Source: UBA1161 sp002311745 (GTDB lineage Bacteria > Planctomycetota > Phycisphaerae > Tepidisphaerales > Tepidisphaeraceae). From it: DNA of 64,000 nt. This document shows, one piece after another, positions 44,268 to 53,600 of this stretch (its first letter is position 1; each line of letters begins with the position of its first letter). Under the pieces are notes generated by a model. That model had not been told where the DNA came from and ran no database searches. It saw only the letters and a list, made by a program, of their open reading frames with translations. The DNA is taken from positions 40,599 through 104,598 of the forward strand of contig JBEKAB010000011.1 in assembly GCA_050018415.1 (NCBI GenBank). Reading direction: 5' to 3'. Both the position numbers and the translations under genes were made by a program.

Positions 44268-45956
44268 ATGTCGGTGCAATTGAACCATCGTGCGACGGCG
44301 GCCGGCGGCGCTGCGATCGTTCCGCAGGTCGTGCTGGACAATCTGGCCACGCGGTTTCGGCCGGGCGGATTGTTCCTGGTGCTGCTGCGCCCGGATGGCA
44401 CGGTCGTGTACCACGACGCCTCGGCGGGGCTGTTCTTCCATCGTTACGTTTTGCCGCTCTTGCAGTACCGCGATTCGACGCCCAGCGACCTGACTCAAAA
44501 GCTGCAATCGCTGACGCCGACCTCCACCGTCACCGTTTGGGATTGCCTGCCCGGGGTGATCCTGGCGGCGTTCCCCTGCCTGGACCGGCGGCAACTGGCC
44601 GGAATCCTCGTCCTGGCCGCCAAGAGCACCACCTTCAAGCTCGGCGAGGACGTGGTGCACGTCTGCAGCCGCCTGGGATTGGACGGCATCTGGCTCAACC
44701 AGCAGGCCGAGCAGGTCCCCACCTACGACGAAGAAGCGATCCAGCGCCAGGCCCGACTGCTGCTGAACATGATGCGCGATCAGGTGCGCCTCACGGGACT
44801 GGAGCAAGAACTGGATTCGCTCTCCGGGCAACTGGCCGACAGCTACGAGGAATTGAGCCTGATCTACCAGATCAGCAGCGGCATGCGGATCACCCGCCGC
44901 GCCAACGACTTTTTCAAGCAGGCGTGTCTGGACGTGTTGGAAGTCATGGGCGTGCAAGGCATGGGCGTGGCGCTGTACGGCGACAGCGCCCAGCGCCAGG
45001 AGCCGGTGCTGTACGGGCACCTGAGCCTGCCGCCGGGCACCGTGCACCGCCTGGCCGATGAACTCATGCCCGTGCTGTCCCTCCGCAAGGGCCCCTTGCT
45101 GATCAACGATCTGGCCAAGGACAAGGCGTTCCACTGGCTCGGCGAACACGCCCGGCACCTGCTGGCCGTCCCGCTGCAGCGCCAGGAGCAGATCCTCGGC
45201 TGCCTCTTTGCCCTGGAAAAGTGCGCCGGGGATTTCGATTCGCAGGACAGCAAGCTGTTGAACTCCATCGCCAATGAGTCGGCGATCTACCTGGAAAACG
45301 CCATGCTGTACGACGACGTGCACGGGCTGATGATGGGCCTGTTGCACTCTCTGACCAGCGCGGTGGATGCCAAGGATGCGTACACCTGCGGTCACAGCGA
45401 ACGCGTGGCGCTGCTGGCGCGGCAATTGACCCTGGAGGCCGCCATGCCCGAGGCGATGGCCGAACGCGCCTACATGGCCGGACTCCTGCACGACGTGGGC
45501 AAGATCGGCGTCCCCGAGGCCGTGCTGCAGAAGACCGGCCGCCTGACCCCCGAGGAATTCGAGCAGATGAAGCGCCATCCGGAGATCGGCGCGCGAATCC
45601 TGCGCGACATCAAGCAGATCAGCGACGTGATCCCCGGCGTGCTGTCCCACCACGAGCGCTACGACGGGCAAGGCTACCCCGCCGGCCTGGCCGCCGAAAA
45701 CATCCCCATCATGGGCCGCATCATCTGCCTGGCCGACTGCTTCGACGCCATGACCTCCAATCGCACCTACCGAACGGCCTTGCCGCTGGAGGTGGCCCTG
45801 ACGGAAATCCGCCGCTGCTCGGGCACCCAGTTTGACCCCGTCCTGACCGAGGCGTTCTTGAAGATCAGCGTGGACAAGCTGCGTGAATTGCTGGCCACGC
45901 GGCAGGAAAAAGTGCGCGAAATGCTCGAGATGCAGAGGAGCCTGAAAGTCGCCTAA
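44268..45956 (+). CDS. GAF and HD-GYP protein, probable cyclic-di-GMP phosphodiesterase
   Basis: 562 residues. An N-terminal unassigned domain (about 1-150), a helical linker and a GAF-type domain (about 200-345; QACLDVLEVMGVQGMGVALYG) precede the HD-GYP domain (about 350-545). The HD-GYP motifs are complete: HSERVALLARQ, GLLHDVGKIGVPE, and HHERYDGQGYPAGL, with the GYP triad in YDGQGYP. It hydrolyses c-di-GMP by family knowledge. It sits between the receiver and the STAS gene, in line with c-di-GMP control of the pilus machine. Confidence 0.92.
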   Translation: MSVQLNHRATAAGGAAIVPQVVLDNLATRFRPGGLFLVLLRPDGTVVYHDASAGLFFHRYVLPLLQYRDSTPSDLTQKLQSLTPTSTVTVWDCLPGVILAAFPCLDRRQLAGILVLAAKSTTFKLGEDVVHVCSRLGLDGIWLNQQAEQVPTYDEEAIQRQARLLLNMMRDQVRLTGLEQELDSLSGQLADSYEELSLIYQISSGMRITRRANDFFKQACLDVLEVMGVQGMGVALYGDSAQRQEPVLYGHLSLPPGTVHRLADELMPVLSLRKGPLLINDLAKDKAFHWLGEHARHLLAVPLQRQEQILGCLFALEKCAGDFDSQDSKLLNSIANESAIYLENAMLYDDVHGLMMGLLHSLTSAVDAKDAYTCGHSERVALLARQLTLEAAMPEAMAERAYMAGLLHDVGKIGVPEAVLQKTGRLTPEEFEQMKRHPEIGARILRDIKQISDVIPGVLSHHERYDGQGYPAGLAAENIPIMGRIICLADCFDAMTSNRTYRTALPLEVALTEIRRCSGTQFDPVLTEAFLKISVDKLRELLATRQEKVREMLEMQRSLKVA

Positions 45957-45968
45957 GGGAGAAGCGCC

Positions 45969-46307
45969 ATGGGCCTTAAGTGCGAGGAATACAACCAGAT
46001 CTGCGTCCTGGAAGTTCAAGGCGACTTCCTGGGGGAAACCGCGGCTGCGGCCAAGAAGACCCTGGAGGAGCAAATCGAGCAGCGCCGCCTCGTCGACTTC
46101 GTCGTCGATTTTCAAAAATGCGGCTTCGTCGACAGCGAAGGCCTGGAAGCCCTGCTCTGGATGAAACGCCGCTGCGAAGACCTCTTCGGACAGATCAAGC
46201 TGGTCAATCTCGACGAAAACTGCCGCAAAATCCTGGAGATCACGCGGCTGGAACATCGCTTTGAGTGCCACAACGATTTGGCCACGGCCTTGAAAACGAT
46301 GCGGTGA
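45969..46307 (+). CDS. STAS-domain protein (anti-sigma-antagonist-like)
   Basis: 112 residues, STAS domain alone. The strand ICVLEVQGDFLGETA and the helix start CGFVDSEGLEALLWM correspond to the SpoIIAA signature, where the Ser in VDSEG is the usual phosphorylation site. Such proteins are switched by serine kinases/phosphatases; none is in the window. It lies 12 bases after the HD-GYP gene and 14 before the ATPase, so it belongs to the signalling set. Confidence 0.88.
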   Translation: MGLKCEEYNQICVLEVQGDFLGETAAAAKKTLEEQIEQRRLVDFVVDFQKCGFVDSEGLEALLWMKRRCEDLFGQIKLVNLDENCRKILEITRLEHRFECHNDLATALKTMR

Positions 46308-46321
46308 GTTCGCGGTGAATC

Positions 46322-48025
46322 ATGGTTGCGACGCTGGAACGAAAACCTCTGGGACAACTGCTGCTGGCCAAGGGCCTGATCCAGCCGGAGCAGCTCGAGC
46401 GCGCCCTCGAGGAGCAGAAGCGCAGCGGCCACCAGAAACTGCTGGGCGAGGTGCTCGTCGAGATGCACATGTGCACGGAGGACCAGATCACCGAGTCGCT
46501 GGCGCAGGCCTACGGCGTTCCCTACGCCCGCATCAGCCCCAAGATCGCCGACCCCAAGGTGATCGCCGTTTTGCCCAAGGAGTTTCTGGAAAAGCACCAG
46601 GTGCTTCCGCTGTACCTGGTGGAAGGGACGCTGACGGTGGCCGTGCCCGAGCCGGCCAACGTCTTTTTGCTCGAGGAGATCGAGCGGATCAGCAGCTATC
46701 ACGTGCAGGTGGTCGCCGCCACCGTCCGCGACATCAAGAGCACGCTGCAGGCGTATCTGCCCAACGACAAGGTGTTCGTCATCGACGACATCATCGAGGA
46801 GGTCAAGCCCGAGGAATTCACGCTCATCGAGCAGCCGGTGCAGGACATTGCCACGCTGGAGGTGGCCGCCGGCGATTCGCCGGTGATCAAGCTCGTCAAC
46901 TACGTCATCTACAACGCGGTCAAGGAAGGCGCCAGCGACATCCACATCGAACCGGGCGATGGCGTGCTGCGCATCCGCTACCGCATCGACGGGCGCTTGA
47001 CCGAGAAGCTGCGCCCGCCGTTCCAGATGCACGCCGCCGTCGCCAGCCGCATCAAGATCATGGCCGCCCTGGACATCTCCGAGCGCCGACTGCCGCAGGA
47101 TGGCGGCATCCACGTCATGATGGACAAGCGACCCATCGACCTCCGCGTCAGCACCATGCCCGGCAAAAATGGCGAAAAAGTCGTCGTCCGCATCATCGAC
47201 AACGAAAAAGCCTCCGTGAACCTGGAAAAACTGGGCTTCGGATACGACACGCTCAAGGCCTGGCGAAAACTCATCAACCTGCCCAACGGCATCGTCCTGG
47301 TGACCGGCCCCACCGGCAGCGGCAAGAGCACCACCCTCTACGCCGTCCTGCAGGAACTGAACCGCAACGACGTCAATATCTGCACCATCGAAGACCCCAT
47401 CGAGTATGCCCTCAGCGGCGTCAACCAGTTCCAGGTCAACGATAAAGCGGGCTTCACCTTCGCCACGGCCCTGCGGGCGCTGTTGCGGCAGGACCCGGAC
47501 ATCCTCATGGTCGGCGAAATCCGCGACACGGACACGGCCAAGCTGGCCACGCAGGCCGCCCTCACCGGGCACCTGGTCCTGAGCACCCTGCACACCAACG
47601 ACGCCCCCGGGGCCATCACGCGCTTGTACAACATCGGCGTCGAGCCGTACCTGGTCGGCGCCACCATCATCGCCGTCATGGCCCAGCGCCTGGTGCGCAA
47701 ACTCTGCCAGCACTGCAAGGAACTCTACGAGCCGAGCGTCAACGAACGCCGCCAGATCGAACGCGTCGCCGGCCCGGTCGACAAGCTGCTGCGGCCCAAG
47801 GGCTGCTCGCATTGCCGCAACCTGGGCTATCACGGCCGCATCGGCATCTACGAACTGCTGGTCCCCGATGACGCCATGATCGAACGCATCAGCCAGGGGG
47901 CGACGCTCAACGAAATCCGCGACTTGGCCAAGGCCCTGAACATGAAGACGCTGCGCGCCGATGGCATCGACAAGGTGAAGGCCGGGATCACCACGCTGGA
48001 GGAAGTCTATCGCGTCACCGCATAG
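46322..48025 (+). CDS. pilB: PilB/GspE-family assembly ATPase
   Basis: 567 residues. The N-terminal MshEN/GSPII_E_N domain (LGQLLLAKGLIQPEQLERAL repeated in style, about 5-150) is a known c-di-GMP-binding module in some homologs. The ATPase has Walker A GPTGSGKSTT (about 330), Asp box and Walker B PDILMVGEIRD, and a His box (LVLSTLHTNDAPGAI). Two Cys pairs (CQHC about 461, CSHC about 495) form the zinc site typical of PilB/GspE. It powers pilin or pseudopilin polymerisation. Confidence 0.95.
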   Translation: MVATLERKPLGQLLLAKGLIQPEQLERALEEQKRSGHQKLLGEVLVEMHMCTEDQITESLAQAYGVPYARISPKIADPKVIAVLPKEFLEKHQVLPLYLVEGTLTVAVPEPANVFLLEEIERISSYHVQVVAATVRDIKSTLQAYLPNDKVFVIDDIIEEVKPEEFTLIEQPVQDIATLEVAAGDSPVIKLVNYVIYNAVKEGASDIHIEPGDGVLRIRYRIDGRLTEKLRPPFQMHAAVASRIKIMAALDISERRLPQDGGIHVMMDKRPIDLRVSTMPGKNGEKVVVRIIDNEKASVNLEKLGFGYDTLKAWRKLINLPNGIVLVTGPTGSGKSTTLYAVLQELNRNDVNICTIEDPIEYALSGVNQFQVNDKAGFTFATALRALLRQDPDILMVGEIRDTDTAKLATQAALTGHLVLSTLHTNDAPGAITRLYNIGVEPYLVGATIIAVMAQRLVRKLCQHCKELYEPSVNERRQIERVAGPVDKLLRPKGCSHCRNLGYHGRIGIYELLVPDDAMIERISQGATLNEIRDLAKALNMKTLRADGIDKVKAGITTLEEVYRVTA

Positions 48026-48041
48026 CAACACGAGAAACCGT

Positions 48042-48097
48042 CTCGAGGACGAGACGGCTCAATTTCGAAGCTGAGCCGGCCGGTCCTCCGGCCGGTC
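48042..48097 (+). repeat. Two tandem hairpin elements between pilB and pilC
   Basis: First, CCGTCTC, GAGGAC, GAGACGG; second (48073-48097), GAGCCGGCCGG, TCCT, CCGGCCGGTC. The second has the same loop and outline as the in-frame element in waaA, with one stem pair exchanged from G-C to C-G. There is no T-run. It may modulate the pilB to pilC ratio or be a small mobile repeat. Confidence 0.7.
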
Positions 48098-48113
48098 GTC
48101 CGGGAAGAGAATC

Positions 48114-49331
48114 ATGTCCACGTTTGCCTACACCGCTCGCGACAACGCCGGCTTGCCGGCCAGCGGCACGATGGTGGCCAATTCCATCGCCGAAGTCTCG
48201 CAGATGCTCCGCGCCGATGGGAAATATCCCACCTCCATCGCGCCGGCCGACCAGGCGGAGGCTCACCCGGCCAAATTCCGTGCGCGCGGCATTCGCATGA
48301 GCCGAAAAGACCTCATCCAGGTCTCCACGCAATTGGCCATCATGGTGGAAACCGGCGTCACGCTGACCGAAGCCCTGGATTGCATCGGCTCCCAAGCCGA
48401 AAAAGCCAACGTCAAGGCGATTATCGAGGACATCAGTCAACAGGTGCAGAGCGGCAGCGACCTCAGCTCGGCATTGCAGCGGCATCCGCGCGCCTTTCCA
48501 CGCCTGTTCGTCTCGCTCGTCTCGGCCAGCGAAAAAAGCGGCCTGATGGGCAAACTCCTCAACCGCGCCACCCAATACTTGCGCGATGAGTACGAGACGA
48601 TCCGCCGCGTCAGAGGGGCGCTGACCTATCCGGCCATCATGCTCCTGTTCGCCCTTTCCACGACGACGTTTCTGCTCACCTTCGTGCTGCCGCGGTTCAC
48701 CGCGATCTACGCCGCCAAGGCCGCGGCCCTGCCGGTGCCCACCAAAATCCTGATCGCGGTGAGCGATTTCGTCGTCCATCGCTGGCCGCTGTTGCTGACG
48801 GCCCTGGCGACGTTGGTCACGGCGCTGGTTGCCTTCCTATCGACGCCGACGGGAACCCGGACGTTTCATTACGTGCAGCTTCGCATTCCCCTCTTGGGCG
48901 GCGTGTTCCGCAAACTGCACCTGTCGCGCGGCCTGCGCATGGTCGGCACCATGGCCGGCGCGGGCGTCACCCTGGTCGATTCGGTCAACACCGCCTGCGA
49001 CCTGTGCGCCAACACCTACTTCCGCGAACTGTGGGAGGAGGTCGGCCAGCAAATCCAGGCCGGCAAGCAGCTCTCCGAACCCTTGTTCCGCAACCCCTTG
49101 GTGCCCCGATCGGTTTCCCAGATGCTTCAAAGCGCCGAAAAAAGCGGCAAGCTGGCTCAGGTCATGGAGCAGGTCGCCGCCTACGCCGAGCAGGAACTGA
49201 AAGAAAAAATCGCCGACATGACGCGCTACATCGAGCCGATCATGATTGCGGTGATGGGCGTCATTATCGGCGGCGTGGCCCTGGCCCTGATGCTCCCCAT
49301 CTTCACCATCAGCAGAGTTATCGCCAAGTGA
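48114..49331 (+). CDS. pilC: PilC/GspF-family inner-membrane platform protein
   Basis: 405 residues. It has two GspF domains: about 67-190 (RMSRKDLIQVSTQLAIMVETG) and 270-393 (LSRGLRMVGTMAGAGVTLV). Membrane helices lie at about 175-200, 225-245 and the C-terminal IAVMGVIIGGVALALMLPIF. The cytoplasmic face is rotated by PilB. The gene ends inside the stem of a hairpin (49324-49352). Confidence 0.95.
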   Translation: MSTFAYTARDNAGLPASGTMVANSIAEVSQMLRADGKYPTSIAPADQAEAHPAKFRARGIRMSRKDLIQVSTQLAIMVETGVTLTEALDCIGSQAEKANVKAIIEDISQQVQSGSDLSSALQRHPRAFPRLFVSLVSASEKSGLMGKLLNRATQYLRDEYETIRRVRGALTYPAIMLLFALSTTTFLLTFVLPRFTAIYAAKAAALPVPTKILIAVSDFVVHRWPLLLTALATLVTALVAFLSTPTGTRTFHYVQLRIPLLGGVFRKLHLSRGLRMVGTMAGAGVTLVDSVNTACDLCANTYFRELWEEVGQQIQAGKQLSEPLFRNPLVPRSVSQMLQSAEKSGKLAQVMEQVAAYAEQELKEKIADMTRYIEPIMIAVMGVIIGGVALALMLPIFTISRVIAK

Positions 49332-49406
49332 CGCCGTCCCGGCGTCACTTGGTTAGCCGCGTCGCTCGCGACGCGCGTCATTCCGCATTGCACGCAACGC
49401 GGCTAA
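49324..49406. repeat. Two adjacent inverted repeats between convergent genes
   Basis: First: CCAAGTGACGCCG, TCCC, GGCGTCACTTGG (49324-49352), 12 base pairs, containing the pilC stop codon. Second: TTAGCCGCGT ... ACGCGGCTAA (49353-49406), enclosing a further short hairpin. They probably terminate transcription from both sides, although no T-run is present. Confidence 0.7.
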
Positions 49407-49409
49407 AAA

Positions 49410-50522
49410 TCAGCCAATGGCCACTTCCTTCCCCGCCGCCGCCGATCGGTACACCCCATCCAGGATCTTCTGAATCGCCAAACCAGCCTCGCCCGGCGCG
49501 CGCAGAGGGGTGCCGCGCAGACACGCCTCCACCCAGTCCGCCAGCTTGCGCTCAAACAGATACGCAAAATCCGACCGCGCCCCGACGTACGCCGGACTTT
49601 CGTTCACCATGGTCCCGGCCCGATCGGTGAAAACCATCGGCGGGTCCCATTGGCAGCCCCCTTTGTCACCCACCAGAGTGAAATTCCACACGTCTTCCTT
49701 CACGTGCGCCGCGAACGACGCCTCGATCTGCATGATCGAGCCGTCCTCAAAACGGATCTGCCCGATCGCCAGGTCCTCCACCGTGTACGTCTTGTAATCC
49801 CAGTTGGGCCACATACAGACCACGTCGCTTTTCTTGTTGCCCAGGTACGTCCAGATGTTTGCGGCGGCCGCGACGGGTTTTGGCGAACCCATCACGTAGT
49901 GCGCCATCTCGATCACGTGCACGCCGATGTCGATCATCGGCCCGCCGCCCTGAAGGCGCTTTTGGCCGAACACGCCCCAGTTGGGGATGCCTCGCCGCCG
50001 CAGGGCCTGGCATTTGACAAACTGGATGTTGCCAAATCGCTTGTCATCCCGCGCCCGCAGCAGCGCCTCGGTGTTGGGATGAAACCGATACTGAAATCCC
50101 ACCGCCAGCTTTCGCCGGTTCTTCCGGGCCGCGTCGATCATCCGTCGGCACTGGGCCGGGTTCATCGCCATCGGCTTTTCCACCAACACGTGCGCCCCGG
50201 CATTGAGCGAATCGATCGTCGGCTCCGCATGCAGGATGTTGGGCGTGGCAACGATGGTCCCCTGCGGCTTAACCTCCTTGAGCATCCGCTTCCAATCGCG
50301 GTACAGCCGCTTGACCGCGAACTTTTCCTCCATCATCTTGAGCCGATCCGCCTTGACATCCACGCCCGCGACCAATTCGATCTGCGGCAATGCTTGCATG
50401 GCTCGGATGTAAACTTCGCTGATCCCCCCGCAGCCGATCAGCGCCACGCGCAGCTTCCGCCCCTTATATTTCCGCTGCTCCGCCGTACCCAACGACTCGG
50501 TTGATACGCTCTTTTCCGCCAT
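49410..50522 (-). CDS. Gfo/Idh/MocA family oxidoreductase
   Basis: 370 residues. The NAD(P)-binding start is LRVALIGCGGISEVYIRAMQ, with LVEKPMAMNPAQC (EKP motif) and GGGPMIDIGVHVIEMAHYVM (the catalytic Asp/His region). It likely oxidises a sugar or inositol; the substrate cannot be told. The gene is alone. A heptamer repeat block (50533-50670) separates it from valS. Confidence 0.88.
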   Translation of the reverse strand: MAEKSVSTESLGTAEQRKYKGRKLRVALIGCGGISEVYIRAMQALPQIELVAGVDVKADRLKMMEEKFAVKRLYRDWKRMLKEVKPQGTIVATPNILHAEPTIDSLNAGAHVLVEKPMAMNPAQCRRMIDAARKNRRKLAVGFQYRFHPNTEALLRARDDKRFGNIQFVKCQALRRRGIPNWGVFGQKRLQGGGPMIDIGVHVIEMAHYVMGSPKPVAAAANIWTYLGNKKSDVVCMWPNWDYKTYTVEDLAIGQIRFEDGSIMQIEASFAAHVKEDVWNFTLVGDKGGCQWDPPMVFTDRAGTMVNESPAYVGARSDFAYLFERKLADWVEACLRGTPLRAPGEAGLAIQKILDGVYRSAAAGKEVAIG

Positions 50523-50532
50523 GGGTGTCCCT

Positions 50533-50670
50533 CAAATTCGAATGACGAATGATAAATGACGAATCAATCACGAATGACGAATTTTCGAATTGCCCGTGTT
50601 CTCATTCGGTCATTGGATCATTCGGTCATTGATTCGTCATTCGTCATTCGAATTTCGTCATTCGCATTTT
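50533..50670. repeat. Inverted heptamer (GAATGAC) repeat block, copy 1
   Basis: The left part runs with GAATGAC-type units (50540-50590). The right part holds GTCATTC units (50615-50670), together forming long imperfect inverted arms. It fills nearly all of the gap between the oxidoreductase start and the valS stop. Copies with the same arrangement lie inside valS (51885-51977) and between rpe and pgk (55788-55890). Confidence 0.88.
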
Positions 50671-50674
50671 CCCA

Positions 50675-53600
50675 CTACAGCTTCGCCAACTCCGCCTCGG
50701 CTTCGCCAAGCTGGTCCTTGGTCTGCTGCACCAGATGTGGCGGGGCCTTGGCGATGTACGATTCGTTGGCCAGCCTTCCCTTGAGCGTCTGAATTAGCCG
50801 ATGCAGCTCGTCCCGCCGCTTGGCGTTTCGTTGCTTTTCCGCTTCCCGGTCCACAAGGCCCTGCACAAAAAGATCGCACCCGGCCGCGACGGTCCGCGCC
50901 GCATCCGCGATGGGCGAGAGCGTCGGCGACACTTCTTTGACCCGGCAGATCGCCAATGATTCGATCATCAGGCGATTGGCCAGGATTTGCCGCGAAGCCT
51001 CGGCCGATGCGACGATGGACAGGTCCACGGTTTTCTTCGGCTCCACCTTGTGATCGTTTCGCAGGCCGCGGATCGTCGTGATGATCTGCTGAATCTTCGC
51101 GAATTCGCTTTCGTCCCCATCACTGAAGGGCCCGTCCTTTGGCCACGCCGCCAGGACCAGACGGTTGCTGGTGCAGCCCATGATCCGGCCTGGAAGCCCG
51201 CGCTCCGGACGCACTTCGCACAGCCGCCACCAGATCGTCTCCGTGATGAACGGAATCATCGGATGCATCAGCCGTAGCGAACCGTCGAGCACCGCCGCCA
51301 GTATATTGGCCGTCTGCCCGGTCGACTTCGCGTCCTTTAATGCGGGCTTGGCCGCTTCGACGTACCAGTCGCAAAAATCGCCGTAGAAAAAGTCGTAGCA
51401 GACCTTGGCGTACTGATCGAACCGATACGCCTCCAAAGCTTCATCTACCTCTTTGATTGCACGGTTGAAACGCGAAACGATCCACCGATCCGCCGGCGAC
51501 CATTTCGTTTCGTCTACCGGCTCCGGCCCGATCTTTTCCAAGTTCGGGATGACGAAGAACTGCGCCACCTGCCAAATCTTGTTGCAGAACCGGCTGCCGA
51601 TGTCGAACTTCTCGGATGTGTTTCGCCCCTGGGCGTCCTTCTTGACGGGCATGCGTACGTCTTGCGTTTCCGTGGCCATGAGCGTCAGGGTGAACCGCAG
51701 TGCATCCGCTCCATGGGTGTCGATGACATCGACGGGATCGACGCCATTGCCCTTGGATTTGGACATGCGTTCGCCTTTGCCGTCGAGGATGGTCGGATTG
51801 ATGGCGACGTGGTGGAATGGAATGCCCAATTCTTTTCCCCTCCCCCTGTAATCGGGGAGAGGGTTAGGGTGAGGGGCGGTGGGGAAATTCGAATGACGAA
51901 TGACGAATGACGAATCAATGCTCGAATGACGAATGTCCGAATTTGATTCGTCATTCGTCATTCGAATTTCGTCATTTACTCCGCCCTCACCCCCACCCTC
52001 TCCCGGAGTACCGGGCGAGGGGGGAGGAGCGAAGCCCATGTTGTACATCCCCATCATGACCATCCGTGCCACCCACAGGGTCACGATATCCCGGGCCGTC
52101 AGCAGCACCGATGTCGGATACCACTTGCGCAGCTCCGCTGTGTCCTCCGGCCAACCCAATGTGCTGTGCGGCCAAAGGGCGCTGGAGAACCAGGTGTCCA
52201 GAACGTCGGGATCCTGGGCATAACCCGCACTATTCAACGCACTTTCTAAATCAGGGCGATTAGGCGGTGGGCAACAGTAACTAATCCACTCGCCCTTCTG
52301 GTTATCGAAAACGGACTGCATTGCACATTCGTTAAATGGAAATCCTTCTGGGTTTTCCGCACTGTCTCGGACCACAGATGAATCACGAGTCGCTGTCCCG
52401 GGGCGCGGCTTCATTTTCAGCGAACTCTTCCATACTGGAATCCGATGTCCCCACCAAAGTTGGCGCGAGATCGGCCAATCGCGCTTTTCGCCTAGCCAGC
52501 TCAGGTATTGCTGGGCGTGGCGTTCGGGGAAGAACTTGACGATTCCGTCGCGGACAACCTGCAATGCCGGTTCGGCCAGGGGGGCCATTTTCACAAACCA
52601 TTGATCGCTCAGATACGGCTCGATGGGCGTTTTGCTGCGGTCGCTGTGGCCGATCTGCGTTTCGTACGGCTCTTCCTTTTCCAATAGCCCGGCGTGGGTC
52701 AGGTCCTCGACGATCTTCTTGCGAGCCACCTCGCGTTTCATGCCGGCGTATTTCCCGCCGTTTGAGTTGATCGTGCCATCGGGGTTCAGGATGTTCAGGA
52801 TGTCGATCGGAAGCCCCGCATGTACATGCGGGGCTCCGCTTTGATGTCGTTGCCAGACGGCGTAGTCGTTGGGATCGTGGGCCGGTGTTACCTTCACCAC
52901 GCCGGTGCCGAATTTCGGATCGACCAGGATGTCATCGGCGATGATGGGGATTTTCCGGCCGGTCAGGGGAAGCTCGACGGATTTGCCGATGGCCCAGTTC
53001 CAGCGCGGGTCCTGGGAATTGACCGCGACGGCCGTGTCGCCCAGCATCGTTTCCGGTCGCGTCGTCGCCACCACCACGTATTTCGCTCCCCCCGTCTCCC
53101 CCTCTCCCCCTCTCCCCCTCTCCCCCTCCGGCACAATCGGATATCTCACGTGCCACAGCATCGTCTTGATCGTCTCATGATAAATCTCGTCATCCGAAAT
53201 CGACGTCTGCAAATGCACGTCCCAATTGACCAGCCGTTTGCCGCGGTAGATCAGTCCATCCTTGAACAGCTTGAAGAACGTCTCGCGCACGGCCCGGGCG
53301 CACATTTCATCCAGGGTGAACCGCGTGCGGCTCCAGTCGCACGAGCAGCCCAGGCGCTTGAGCTGCTCCAGGATGCGATTGCCGAACTCCTCCTTCCACT
53401 GCCAGATTCGGCGCACCAACTCCTCGCGGCCCACGTCGTGGCGGGTCTTGTTTTCCTTTTCCTTGAGCTGTTTTTCCACGACCGCCTGCGTGGCGATGCC
53501 AGCGTGGTCGATGCCGGGAATCCAGACCGTGTTGAACCCGCGCATGCGATGCTGGCGGATCAGGATGTCCTGAAGGACATTGTTAATCGCGTGGCCCAGG

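Noticed and set aside
44229..46271. Very long open frame antisense to the HD-GYP gene
   Set aside because: It is a product of GC-rich codon bias: the other strand has complete HD-GYP, GAF and receiver motifs, while this frame has His/Gln/Asp-rich low complexity and no motif.
46112..48031. Long open frame antisense to pilB
   Set aside because: pilB has all ATPase motifs on the plus strand; the antisense frame shows Asp/Val/His-biased non-protein-like composition.
50533..50670. Heptamer array as a CRISPR array
   Set aside because: Units are seven bases without unique spacers of constant length, and the two halves are inverted; no cas genes are near.
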